64,000 nucleotides of DNA. Source: Desulfobaculum sp044987625. GTDB lineage: Bacteria; Desulfobacterota; Desulfovibrionia; Desulfovibrionales; Desulfovibrionaceae. The notes below the pieces were generated by a model. The model was not told the DNA's origin and did not search any database. It worked only from the letters and a program-made list of their open reading frames with translations. The position numbers and the translations under genes are program-made. Below, piece after piece: positions 53,858 to 62,529 of this stretch. The stretch is from positions 195,639-259,638 of the forward strand of contig NZ_JBJDSB010000005.1 of the NCBI RefSeq assembly GCF_044987625.1, read 5' to 3'. Positions within the stretch are counted from its first letter, which is position 1, and the number at the start of each line of letters is the position of its first letter.

Positions 53858-54652
53858 ATGGAGTCGAAAACCCTTTACTGCAAGGGGCCCAGTACAGACA
53901 TGCTGCCGTGCACGACCTGCCGCACGCACCACACGGCCACCGCGCGCCGGGGGGGATTCACCATCCTTGAGATGGCCATCGTCCTCGTCATCATCGGCAT
54001 CATCATCTCCGCCGCCAGCTTTGCGTGGATGACGGTGTGGGAGGGCCGCCGCGTGGGCAAAACAAACGCCATCCTTGTGGAAACGCGCGACTGCCTCATC
54101 AAGCGTCTGTTCTTTTCCAACACCTATCCGTCCTACACGGGCGACGGCGTGGCCGGGCGCACGGACAACACCGACTGCGACCCAACCGGCATCAACGCCA
54201 CCGCCAAGGACGTGGACGCCTGCATGTGCGGCAAGCTGGATGCATGGGGCAACAGACTCTATTTTATTGAAGGGCTGGCAGAAAGTACGGAAGAACCCAT
54301 GGCCGAAGGTTCCGCCAAATATGTGGAGGACAACCTGGCCAAAGGGCAAAACGCCACGGCGCCATCGGGCACCCGCTCCGTCCTTATCGACAAGGACGGC
54401 AACACCGTGCACTACGTGGCCTTTGTCATTGTCAGCGCCGGACGCGACCGCGAGCTGGACGACGACAGCTACCGCAAACTCTTTGAGGAAGGCGCGGGCA
54501 CCCAGCGCATCGCGGCCCTTGATCCTGACGACCCGCCGGACTTCGATTTCGGCACCTTGCCCGACTACACCGGGGCATCCCCGGACCGGGGCGACGACGA
54601 CATGTACATCTACGTTACCGCGCCGGAGCTTCGGGCCTTGCTGGCGCAGTAG
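53858..54652 (+). CDS. Prepilin-like minor pilin
   Basis: A 264-residue protein with a long leader (about 33 residues, Cys- and Thr-rich) before GFTILEMAIVLVIIGIIIS, the prepilin peptidase site. The mature domain has DAWGNRLYFIEGLAE, the D-x-W/Y-G block shared with the next two genes. A better-supported start was not found within the frame; 53858 follows AAAGGTG, and 53900 is possible. It begins a divergent operon of three pilins and is a likely minor or priming subunit. Confidence 0.75.
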   Translation: MESKTLYCKGPSTDMLPCTTCRTHHTATARRGGFTILEMAIVLVIIGIIISAASFAWMTVWEGRRVGKTNAILVETRDCLIKRLFFSNTYPSYTGDGVAGRTDNTDCDPTGINATAKDVDACMCGKLDAWGNRLYFIEGLAESTEEPMAEGSAKYVEDNLAKGQNATAPSGTRSVLIDKDGNTVHYVAFVIVSAGRDRELDDDSYRKLFEEGAGTQRIAALDPDDPPDFDFGTLPDYTGASPDRGDDDMYIYVTAPELRALLAQ

Positions 54653-54697
54653 CCCTCACGGCGGAAGCGGACGCCCCCGGCGTCAAAGGAGTGCACC

Positions 54698-56230
54698 GTG
54701 GATCAGACATCCCGCTCGCGACACGCCTTCACCCTTGTGGAGCTGGCCATAGTCCTTGTCATTATGGGGCTGATCATCGGATTAACCCTGCCCATCGTCT
54801 CGGACTTTATCCAGCAGGAAAAAAAGCGCGCCACCAGCCAGTTCCTCACCAAGGTCAAAAACGAAATCATCGGCTACGCCATCATCAACAAGAGCCTGCC
54901 CACCACCCTCGACGACATCGGCGTGGAGACCGACCCCTACGGCAACACCATCGTCTACGCGCCGGACTCCGGCCTCACCGGCGGCGACCTGTGCACCTCG
55001 TCCCTTGCGGATTCCATTGAAGTGCAAAAAACAACGCCCAGCGGCACGGATACCTTCACGGACATCGCCTTCGTGCTCATCAGCGCGGGCCGCAACAACA
55101 ATCAGGAAACCACCAACTCCACCAACACCTTCGCCGTGTCGGACCCGCGCTCCTACGGCACGGACGGCAGCGGCTTCAACTTTGACGACGATGTGGAGTT
55201 CGCCTCCTACAACCTCTTGCGCAACAAGGTCTGCACCAACACCGCGTCCGATTCCTTTGTGCCGCGCGGGTCGGATGTGAGCTTCGGGCAAAACATCAGC
55301 GACTTTGCCGGCACGCAAACGGGCATCAGCCCGCCCGGCAGCAGCACGGGCGCCGTCACCGTCAATACGGAAACCAACACCGCCACCCTTGGCGACGGCA
55401 CGGGCAGCGGCGACACAGGCTGCCTGTGGTACCAAGGCAACGAATCCGCAGGAAACTGCACCAACGGCACCTGCGACTTTGGCGACGGCTTCCGGGCGTT
55501 TTTCTCCTTCACCTACGTCACCCCCGACACCAGCGCGGACAGCAAAACCGCCGGTGACGGCTTTATCTTTGCGGTAACGCAGGCCACGGACAACACGGCG
55601 GCGGACTGCGGCATCTCCGGGGCGCGCCTTGCGTATTCCGGCAGCGGCAGCGGCGAGGGGGACGGCGAAATCAATCCGCCCAAAATCGGCCTTGAAATAG
55701 ACGCCTACCCCAACGACGGCGACCCATGGGACACCCAAATCCCTTCCCCCGGCGACGCCCGCAACCACCTGTCCATCGTCTACTGGGGCGCCACCCGCGA
55801 CGACGACAACCAGCACGGCGACCTTGTCTCCACGCCCAACGCCTACGACGACGCCGGCCAAACCACCCAGGCCACCATCCCGAGCGACAATTCCACAGAC
55901 ACCGGCATCTATATCCCCGCCTCCGTCACACAGTGGGAGGACGGCTTTGAGCACTCCGTCCGCTTCGAGGTCGCCCGCGCGCAGGAAAGCGGCAGCCTGT
56001 ATTCCTACACCATTCAAGGCTGGATACGCGACTGCGCCACCGAGGACTGCACCAGCTTCACGGATCTCTCGGCCGACTACACCAGCAGCACCGCGGACCC
56101 TTTCGTCAATGCCACCATCTACTATGACAATGCAGGTGGCTCGTTCGACCGGGTCCTGCTGGGCTGGACAACCTCCAGCTTTGCCACGCAGGAGATAACC
56201 ATCACCGACTTTGGCCTCAGCTTCCGCTAG
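54698..56230 (+). CDS. Large pilin with lectin-like C-terminal domain, probable tip adhesin
   Basis: A 510-residue protein. A GTG at 54698 follows AAAGGAG. The prepilin signal is RHA before FTLVELAIVLVIMGLI; Ala replaces Gly at -1. A pilin-like part (about 10-190, DPYGNTIVYAPD) is followed by about 300 residues resembling an L-type (concanavalin A-like) lectin domain: FGDGFRAFFSFTY, GDGFIFAV, PPKIGLEIDAYPNDGD, RNHLSIVYWGA, and the last strand ITITDFGLSFR. Several Cys pairs fit disulfides. Large tip-located pilins with such domains bind sugars or surfaces; that is inferred. The next gene is a clear paralogue. Confidence 0.75.
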   Translation: MDQTSRSRHAFTLVELAIVLVIMGLIIGLTLPIVSDFIQQEKKRATSQFLTKVKNEIIGYAIINKSLPTTLDDIGVETDPYGNTIVYAPDSGLTGGDLCTSSLADSIEVQKTTPSGTDTFTDIAFVLISAGRNNNQETTNSTNTFAVSDPRSYGTDGSGFNFDDDVEFASYNLLRNKVCTNTASDSFVPRGSDVSFGQNISDFAGTQTGISPPGSSTGAVTVNTETNTATLGDGTGSGDTGCLWYQGNESAGNCTNGTCDFGDGFRAFFSFTYVTPDTSADSKTAGDGFIFAVTQATDNTAADCGISGARLAYSGSGSGEGDGEINPPKIGLEIDAYPNDGDPWDTQIPSPGDARNHLSIVYWGATRDDDNQHGDLVSTPNAYDDAGQTTQATIPSDNSTDTGIYIPASVTQWEDGFEHSVRFEVARAQESGSLYSYTIQGWIRDCATEDCTSFTDLSADYTSSTADPFVNATIYYDNAGGSFDRVLLGWTTSSFATQEITITDFGLSFR

Positions 56231-56354
56231 CCCGCCGCCCGCTCAACTCTCCCCGCACCACCTCGCGCTCCGGACGAAGCGAAACATTGCAGCATTCACC
56301 CAAACTGGCTGTTCAAACATGGCTCCCAGCCACGGCCACGCAAGGAGAACGGCT

Positions 56355-57908
56355 ATGCGCACCGGCATCCAAAAGGGCTTCAGCCTTATCGAGATGGCCA
56401 TCATCGTCGTCATCATCGGCGTCATCGTCTCCACCGCCCTGCCGGGACTCATCTCCAAGATTGGCTCCGACAAGGTCGTGGACAGCCGAAACCTTGTGCG
56501 GCAGGCGCGCGACGAAATCATTGGCGAGATGTTCAGCTCCGGCAGCTACGCCCTGCCTTCGCCGGGCACGGGCAACACCGTGCCCTCCACCATAGCCACC
56601 CAAACCGATGCGTGGGGACAGCCCCTCTACTATTTTGTCGCCGACGTCAGCGGCGCGTCCAAGCTGACCAACTCCGGCCCCTGCGGCACCAACTCCACAC
56701 AGCTCACCGTCACCGAGCCGGACTCAACCTCCATCAGCGACGTGGCCTTTATCGTGGCCAGCTTTGGCCCCAACTCCCAGCAGGATTTCTCCACGTTACC
56801 GGGGTCCGGCTCCGCCACACTCAGCATCCTCACCCACGGCGACCTCAGCGCCGTGGACACCTCGCGCACCTTTGACGATATTTTTGAATACGCGCGTCTC
56901 ACCTATCTGCAAAACACCGTGGACTGCACCACGGCAGAACACACCGGTCCCGGCGGCTCTGATGTCTCCTTTGAGGACGACCTCGGCGACTTTCCCCTTG
57001 CCAGCCCGGGCGACGGCTACGTCACCCGCAGTGGCTCACGCACGCCCTTCACCGTCAATGCCGACGGCGACGGCGTCAATTTGGACCAATCCGGCGGCAA
57101 CGACATGGCCTGCGTCTGGTACATGGGCAACGCCACGGAAGGCGACTGCGACGAGGGCGTATGTAGCTTCGGCACCGGCGTGCGGGTCTACTTTCAGTGG
57201 AGCGTAGGCGTAGCCGGTGGTGGACACACGTTCACCCTGTGCGGCGTCAACGCCACAACGGGCCTCAACGACGACCCCGGCACCCTGTGCGGCGGCTACG
57301 GCGGCAATGACCTTGGCTACGCAGACCTTGTTTCCGGCACATCCACTGGCATCACCCCGCCCAAGATTGGGCTGGAGTTCGACGTCAACCGCCATGGCGG
57401 CTCGCAGGACCCCACCTATTCCGGCACAGGGCAAACGGCCAACCACATGGGCATCCTGTACTGGCGCAGAAATGCTACACTCAACGACGACACAACACAT
57501 ACCGAAACACCCTCAGCCGGAACCGGCAACCCCGACGACACCGTCGGCCCCGCCAATGGCACCGACGGTGTCTACGATGAAGGCATCGCCAACTGGATGG
57601 AAGACACTCTACCCGCCGCGCAGGAAATCCCCCTGCGCATGGAAGTGGACTGGAACGCCACCACCAAGGACGTGGATATCCGCATCTGGCACAACTGCAC
57701 CAACGCCGACTGCGGCGACCTGTCGCAGGACCTTGACCAATTCTCGTCCTACGACCCCGTGGACGACGCGCCAACCCTCACCAACTCCACCACCCTCGGC
57801 ATTGGCGACAACGAGTTCCAGCACTTCCGCTTTGGCTGGACCTACAGCTCACAATTCAGCAACTACAACGCCACCATCACCGACTTCCGCATCCGCTTTA
57901 AGGACTGA
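56355..57908 (+). CDS. Large pilin with lectin-like C-terminal domain, paralogue
   Basis: A 517-residue protein. The ATG at 56355 follows AAGGAG. The prepilin signal is GIQKG before FSLIEMAIIVVIIGVIV, with the standard Gly at -1. The pilin part contains DAWGQPLYYFVAD. The C-terminal domain parallels that of the upstream gene block for block: CVWYMGN, CSFGTGVRVYFQW, PPKIGLEFDVNRHGG, ANHMGILYW and ITDFRIRFKD. The order and spacing are conserved, but identity is moderate. The two may form a heteromeric tip or bind different ligands. Confidence 0.77.
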   Translation: MRTGIQKGFSLIEMAIIVVIIGVIVSTALPGLISKIGSDKVVDSRNLVRQARDEIIGEMFSSGSYALPSPGTGNTVPSTIATQTDAWGQPLYYFVADVSGASKLTNSGPCGTNSTQLTVTEPDSTSISDVAFIVASFGPNSQQDFSTLPGSGSATLSILTHGDLSAVDTSRTFDDIFEYARLTYLQNTVDCTTAEHTGPGGSDVSFEDDLGDFPLASPGDGYVTRSGSRTPFTVNADGDGVNLDQSGGNDMACVWYMGNATEGDCDEGVCSFGTGVRVYFQWSVGVAGGGHTFTLCGVNATTGLNDDPGTLCGGYGGNDLGYADLVSGTSTGITPPKIGLEFDVNRHGGSQDPTYSGTGQTANHMGILYWRRNATLNDDTTHTETPSAGTGNPDDTVGPANGTDGVYDEGIANWMEDTLPAAQEIPLRMEVDWNATTKDVDIRIWHNCTNADCGDLSQDLDQFSSYDPVDDAPTLTNSTTLGIGDNEFQHFRFGWTYSSQFSNYNATITDFRIRFKD

Positions 57909-57947
57909 AAAAAAACAATACGGGCCGCTCCCTTGGGGAGCGGCCCG
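57908..57947. terminator. Bidirectional terminator between pilin operon and DUF309 gene
   Basis: A 12-bp stem CGGGCCGCTCCC with its complement lies at 57921-57947. On the minus strand it is followed by TATTG and a run of eight T, which suits the DUF309 gene. It also lies directly after the pilin stop. Confidence 0.85.
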
Positions 57948-58001
57948 TCACCTTATGGCCTTGCGCCACCTCGTTCTCTCTTCAATCCTTCGCCGCACGC
58001 G

Positions 58002-58403
58002 TCAGCCGTCCGGCCCTGCCGGGTGGACGCGCAGGGCAAACACCTGCTCCGGCGTAGCCGCATCCTCGGCCAGCCCTTCCACCACCCGCTGGCAGTTCCG
58101 CGCGTCCGCCACCAGCCGTGCAATATCATACCCATGGCAAACCGGAGCAAAGGGCCGCAGCAATTCCTGCGCGCGCCGCAGCAGCCGGAGCGGGCCACGC
58201 CGCCCGCCACGCTCCAAATGATACAGGGCCACGCCCACCTGCAGCATGCCCTTATACAGGTCCCGGTGCGGCGTCTGGTCCTCGCGCCACAGGTCTTCCA
58301 AGGTTTCGTGGCAGTCGTAATACGCCCCCGCGTTCAACTCCGCCACGCCGCGCATAAGCTCCGGCGAAGGCGCATCGGCGCAAAGTTCGCTTGTCATCGG
58401 CAT
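58002..58403 (-). CDS. DUF309-family protein
   Basis: A 133-residue helical protein of the DUF309 family. The conserved block FNAGxYxxCHExLExxW appears as LNAGAYYDCHETLEDLWRE, then YKGMLQVGVALYHLERG. Function is unknown in the family. The start is 58403 (or 58397, better spaced from GGAAAG); the open frame beyond was rejected as it overlaps the divergent gene. Confidence 0.78.
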   Translation of the reverse strand: MPMTSELCADAPSPELMRGVAELNAGAYYDCHETLEDLWREDQTPHRDLYKGMLQVGVALYHLERGGRRGPLRLLRRAQELLRPFAPVCHGYDIARLVADARNCQRVVEGLAEDAATPEQVFALRVHPAGPDG

Positions 58404-58499
58404 TCTTTCCAAAAATTCCTCCTCCGCGGCCAGACCATGACGCCGCCGCGTCTTCCGTGTAGTATCACAAGCATCCCCTTCGACGCTAACGGTGGTGCC

Positions 58500-59858
58500 A
58501 TGGCCGGAATACAATCACTGCGACTCGTCATCGCGGAGCCGAACAAGGCCGCCCGCGACTTCCTCCGCAAGATCATTACCTCCGCGGGCCTTTCGCACGT
58601 GCATATGGTTGCCGACGTGCGCGACGCGTGGGAAACCCTGCAAACGTCGCCGCCCCACGTCTTTTTGGTGGACTGGTCCATCGCCTCGGCAGCGGACTTC
58701 ATCCTGCTGCGCAAGATGCGCTCCGCCGGACTGCGGGTGCCCGTGGTCATCACCGCTCACAACCCCACCGACGACGACAAGCACCGCGCCGCCAAGGCCG
58801 GGGCGCACGGCATTTTGAACAAGCCCTTCTCCCCGCGCGAGCTCGTCGGCGCGGTCATCACCGCCCTTCGGGCCGCCAAGGCCGCGCCCAAAAACACGAA
58901 AGCCCCAACGCGCAAGCCGCCCCCCAAAGCGCCAACCACAGCCCCGGAGCACGACTCCCCGCAGGACGCCGCAAAGCGCCTCTTCGCCAGCGGCTGGAAG
59001 GACCTCCAACTGCGCAAGTTCGACAGCGCCCACAAAAAGCTGACCACCGCCCTCTCGCGCCTGCCCGACTTCCCCGAAGCGCACAAGGGCCTTGCGGAAG
59101 TCTGCCGCGGCAAAGGGAATTTGGACGGGGCCATGGAGCATCTCCTCAAGGCCTCGGAAATCTACGCCTACACAGGCGACGCCCAGCAGGCGGAATCCCT
59201 GTTTACCGAGGTCAAAAAAGCCCGCCCCGACGCGGAAAATCCTTTCAAGGCCGCCGCATCGCGCCATCACGATGAAGGCGCGCACGACAAGGCCGTCACC
59301 GCCTTTGAGCACGCCCACGCCCTCTCGCCCAAGGACACGGACATCGCCGTCGGCCTCTCTAAAGCCTACATGAACGCCGGGCAGGACGAGCGCGCCGAGG
59401 AGACACTGCGCACCATTCTGGAAAGCGTGGGAGAAATCCCCGCCGCCAAGGACCTTTTTCTCAAGCTCACGGGCGAGGAATGGTATTACGGCTCCACCAG
59501 CGACACGGAAGGGCACGAGGTACAGATTCTGGACGGCAACGTTCAGGAGAAAACCGGCTCGGAAATGCGGCGGCACAGGCGGCTCGCCTTTGCCGACCGC
59601 GCCGTCAAACTCCCCGGAGTGGCGGAGAATCTGCCCGTGGTGGACATCAGCCTCGGCGGGCTTGGCTTCAAACCCATGAGTGTGACCTTCAAGGAAGGCC
59701 AAAAGCTGACCTTTGATCTCGTCATCATGGGCACGGTCACCATCAAAAAAATCGCCGCCACCGTGCGCCGGGTGTCGCCCAAAATCATTGGCTGCCAATT
59801 CACCGCGCTGACCAAACGGCAAGCAAAGCACATCCATCAGATGCTGGGCGAGGATTAG
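58500..59858 (+). CDS. Receiver-TPR-PilZ protein, c-di-GMP effector
   Basis: A 452-residue protein. The receiver (about 8-125) has the Asp in FLVDWS and the Lys in ILNKPFSP, but one acidic residue is missing (IAEPN). A Pro/Lys/Thr-rich linker leads to TPR-type repeats (about 155-320). A C-terminal PilZ domain (about 355-450) carries the c-di-GMP motifs RRHRR and DISLGG. The protein could join phosphorylation and c-di-GMP inputs. Its partner is unknown; it lies beside the pilus locus. Confidence 0.86.
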   Translation: MAGIQSLRLVIAEPNKAARDFLRKIITSAGLSHVHMVADVRDAWETLQTSPPHVFLVDWSIASAADFILLRKMRSAGLRVPVVITAHNPTDDDKHRAAKAGAHGILNKPFSPRELVGAVITALRAAKAAPKNTKAPTRKPPPKAPTTAPEHDSPQDAAKRLFASGWKDLQLRKFDSAHKKLTTALSRLPDFPEAHKGLAEVCRGKGNLDGAMEHLLKASEIYAYTGDAQQAESLFTEVKKARPDAENPFKAAASRHHDEGAHDKAVTAFEHAHALSPKDTDIAVGLSKAYMNAGQDERAEETLRTILESVGEIPAAKDLFLKLTGEEWYYGSTSDTEGHEVQILDGNVQEKTGSEMRRHRRLAFADRAVKLPGVAENLPVVDISLGGLGFKPMSVTFKEGQKLTFDLVIMGTVTIKKIAATVRRVSPKIIGCQFTALTKRQAKHIHQMLGED

Positions 59859-59937
59859 CCATCACTTGCACATCCGGCCCGGTTGTCGCACACTCGCGTC
59901 GCCGACCACGGCACCATTACACCGCAAGGAGAAATCC

Positions 59938-60168
59938 ATGGACGAAAAACGCATCAGCTGCGAACTGCACACGGACTACGATATTGAAGTGAACAACCTG
60001 CCCGCACACGCATGGGCAGAAGCCGTCTTCTCGACCCCCGAGGACGAAATCGTCGTCGAGGTCAACGCCGCAGACGACCCCATCATCAGCGTCTCCGTCG
60101 GCCCCCACGTCACGTGGAAAGGCTCCGTGACGGACTTCAAGCTGCTGCTGCGCGGCCTCGCGCAGTAA
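59938..60168 (+). CDS. Small conserved-looking protein of unknown function
   Basis: A 76-residue acidic protein with no signal peptide or membrane helix. CAAGGAG precedes the ATG at 59938. It lies 79 bases after the PilZ gene and is probably co-transcribed. No family is recognised. The pattern of alternating strands (EIVVEVNA, PIISVSVGP) suggests a small beta fold. Confidence 0.62.
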   Translation: MDEKRISCELHTDYDIEVNNLPAHAWAEAVFSTPEDEIVVEVNAADDPIISVSVGPHVTWKGSVTDFKLLLRGLAQ

Positions 60169-60190
60169 CGCCATCCCCCCAAAAAACAAA

Positions 60191-60222
60191 GGGCGGCGCG
60201 TCCACCTCAGGACGCCCGCCTT
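60191..60222 (+). terminator. Probable terminator after the small protein gene
   Basis: GGGCGGCGCGTCC and GGACGCCCGCC form an imperfect stem around ACCTCA, followed by TTTCTCTCTT on the plus strand. Confidence 0.65.
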
Positions 60223-60282
60223 TCTCTCTTCCTTGCGCATCATCACGGGGCGTGTCCCAGCCCCGGCGCGCGTACACCTTCC

Positions 60283-60861
60283 TTACACCTTCCAGCAGGT
60301 ATCCAGCACCCGCAGCAGCGACGGGTACATGCCCTCCGCAATGCGCTGCGCGCCCGCTTCACTCGGGTGCACGCCATCGGGCTGATTCATCTCCGGCACG
60401 CCCTCCACCCCCGCAAGCAGCGAAGGATAAAACTCCACGCCAAACTCCCGCGCCAGACGCGGGTATACGGCGTTGAAGTCCTCGGCATAGTCTGGGTCCA
60501 CCACGCCAAGCGCCCGAACGCCAACAAACAGCACTGGCACTTCCGCCTCGGCAAACAGCTCCAGCATGCGCCGCAGGTTCGCCTCCAGCGACTCCGGCGG
60601 CACCTCGTGGAACACATCGTTCACGCCAAGGGCAAGGATGGCGCAATCCGGCCGCGAAAACAGCGCCGCAGGAAGCCGCCCCAAGCCACCGCGCGTGGTG
60701 TCGCCGGGAATGCCCGCGTTGCGCATCGTCAGTTCCAGCTTGGCCTCTTCCCGCAGCCGCGCCTCAAGTAGCGACGGAAACGACGCGCCAAGGCCAATGC
60801 CCCAGCCCGACGTAATGCTGTCGCCAAAGGCCAGCACGGTAAGGTGTCGTTCCTGCTTCAT
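60283..60861 (-). CDS. SGNH/GDSL-family esterase, arylesterase/TesA-like
   Basis: A 192-residue SGNH hydrolase. The four blocks are present: GDSITSGWGIG (Ser near residue 14), GIPGDTTRGGL, GVNDVF and the DGVHPSEAG catalytic Asp/His. No signal peptide is seen, so it is cytoplasmic, unlike E. coli TesA. It hydrolyses esters or thioesters; the substrate is unknown. Confidence 0.83.
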   Translation of the reverse strand: MKQERHLTVLAFGDSITSGWGIGLGASFPSLLEARLREEAKLELTMRNAGIPGDTTRGGLGRLPAALFSRPDCAILALGVNDVFHEVPPESLEANLRRMLELFAEAEVPVLFVGVRALGVVDPDYAEDFNAVYPRLAREFGVEFYPSLLAGVEGVPEMNQPDGVHPSEAGAQRIAEGMYPSLLRVLDTCWKV

Positions 60862-60903
60862 CGCACCAAAAAAGAAGGGGACGCCGAAGCGCCCCCATTC
60901 TCA

Positions 60904-61332
60904 CTAAACGATCTCGACAAGCTCGATCTCGAAGTTCAGGTCCTTGCCCGCCAGGGGGTGGTTGCCGTCGAGAGTGATGGACTCGTCAGAAATCTCGGTA
61001 ATCGTCACCACAACAGGAGAACCCTCCTGCTGGGGAATCTGCAGGGCCATACCAAGTTCGGGAGATATGTGGTCCGGGAACTGATCGCGGGGCACAACGG
61101 CCACCGCTTCGTCCACGTAGTCGCCATAAGCTTCTGCGCACGGAATGGTCACGGACTTGGACTCACCCGGCTGCATGCCGCCCACGGCCGTATCAAAGCC
61201 GGGGATAACTGCACCAGCACCGAGGGTGAACTCCAGCGGCTCACGATCACGCGAGGAATCAAACTCGGATCCGTCCGCGAGGGTTCCAGTATAATGGATA
61301 CGTACTGTGTCGCCGCTTTTCGCCTGGGCCAT
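60904..61332 (-). CDS. FKBP-type peptidyl-prolyl isomerase, SlyD-like
   Basis: A 142-residue protein. The FKBP core (VRIHYTGTLADGSEFDSS, LEFTLGAGAVIPGFDTAVGGM) is split by an insert-in-flap domain (about 68-120), and NHPLAGKDLNFEIELVEI ends the fold, as in SlyD. It lacks the His/Cys-rich metal tail of E. coli SlyD. AAGGAG precedes the ATG at 61332. It starts upstream of the SGNH gene on the same strand. Confidence 0.9.
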   Translation of the reverse strand: MAQAKSGDTVRIHYTGTLADGSEFDSSRDREPLEFTLGAGAVIPGFDTAVGGMQPGESKSVTIPCAEAYGDYVDEAVAVVPRDQFPDHISPELGMALQIPQQEGSPVVVTITEISDESITLDGNHPLAGKDLNFEIELVEIV

Positions 61333-61524
61333 TTTGGCTCTCCTTCTGCATGTGCCGCTTGGCGGCGTTTCAAAATTGCACAGCCAATCGGGCCTCCACC
61401 AACACGATGGATGCCCGGCTATGCTCAACGCCGAAAACACCAACGCGCGTCAACGGCCATACTACCCTAGCTGGTCACGCCCGCCGACGCAACCCATGCC
61501 CCCTCCCCCCATAACAACCACGCG

Positions 61525-62303
61525 GTGTCCTTGGCGAACCGGGTGGTTATGCCGCGCATGATTTACCTCCGGTGGCTTAAGGATTTCATCCTTAAGAATC
61601 CTCTCATTTCCGCCCCGGAAGCCGGGACGGAAAAATAGGGGCGGCTTTATTGCGCTCCCCTTTCATCCACACACGCGGGAGTATGACAGGGGTTCTGGCA
61701 CGTAACAGGCGGGGCACACGTCATGACCGCTCGCAGGATCGTTAAGGACGGGAGTCCTTAACCCGCCGGAGGCATGCCTTTGTGGTGCCTCTTGGCAAAT
61801 CGGGGGGTTATGCCGCGCAAGATTTACCTCCGGTGGCTCAAGGATTTCATCCTTAAGAATCCTCTCATTTCCGCCCCGGAAGCCGGGACGGAAAAATGGG
61901 GGTGGGCTTTATTGCGCTCCCCTTTCATCCACACGCGCGGGAGCATGGCAGGGGTTCTGGCACGTAACAGGCGGGGCACACGTCATGACCGCTCGCAGGA
62001 TCGTTAAGGACGGAAGTCCTTAACCCGCCGGAGGCATGCCTTTGTGGTGCCTCTTGGCGAATCGGGGGGCTATGCCGCGCATGATTTACCTCCGGTGGCT
62101 TAAGGATTTCATCCTTAAGAATCCTCTCATTTCCGCCCGGAAGCCGGGACGGGAAAATAGGGGCGGCTTTATTGTGCTCCCCTTTCATCCACACACGCGG
62201 GAGTATGACAGGGGTTCTGGCACGTAACAGGCGGAGACACACGTCATGACCGCTCGCAGAATCGTTAAGGACGGGAGTCCTTAACCCGCCGGAGGCATGC
62301 CTT
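61525..62303. repeat. Threefold tandem array of a 261-bp unit with inverted termini
   Basis: Three near-identical units repeat with a period of 261-262 bases. In each, a core of about 207 bases (61566-61772, 61827-62034, 62089-62295) starts CCTCCGGTGGCTTAAGGA (or CTCAAGGA in unit 2) and ends TCCTTAACCCGCCGGAGG, its near-exact inverse. Near each end is a short hairpin (CTTAAGGAT/ATCCTTAAG and GTTAAGGAC/GTCCTTAAC). Spacers of about 54 bases separate the cores. The termini match the hairpin elements at 19.7 and 20.1 kb. Unit 2 carries small changes, so the copies are not all brand-new. Confidence 0.85.
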
Positions 62304-62363
62304 CCCTTTTTCCCAAGTATTCCAATAGGATTATGGCGCATTCCGGCCACTATTCTCGCGCAG

Positions 62364-62460
62364 GTGGGTCAAAACGACACGGGATTTTCTTACGCCGCCT
62401 TGGGCTCTTTGGAAGGAAGGGGCGCCACACCACCCTATTGTGTGGCGTCTTTTGACCCAC
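62364..62460. promoter_or_regulatory. 97-base dyad element upstream of the alcohol dehydrogenase gene, possible enhancer
   Basis: GTGGGTCAAAACGAC at the left and GTCTTTTGACCCAC at the right are inverted copies with one base of difference in length. Inside lies a hairpin CGCCACAC/GTGTGGCG. It ends about 80 bases upstream of the inferred sigma-54 start, the right place for activator binding sites. A MITE remnant is the alternative. Confidence 0.5.
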
Positions 62461-62512
62461 TCTTCAAAACGGAGCTGCACAGGAAACGCGCATGGTTGCG
62501 CGCTTTGCATGT

Positions 62513-62529
62513 TCGGCACACAACTTGCC
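62513..62529 (+). promoter_or_regulatory. Sigma-54 promoter of the alcohol dehydrogenase gene
   Basis: TCGGCACA, four bases, TTGCC matches the consensus (GGCAC and TTGC intact) with exact GG-N10-GC spacing. The inferred start is near 62540, leaving a leader of about 200 bases before the gene. Confidence 0.72.

Noticed and set aside
61774..62227. Two short ORFs with near-identical proteins inside the repeat array
   Set aside because: They repeat with the array period, lack ribosome sites and fall in hairpin-rich DNA; they are by-products of the repeat.
61525..62303. Tandem repeats as a CRISPR array
   Set aside because: The repeated unit is about 261 bases with nearly identical spacers and no cas genes; CRISPR repeats are 24-40 bases with unique spacers.
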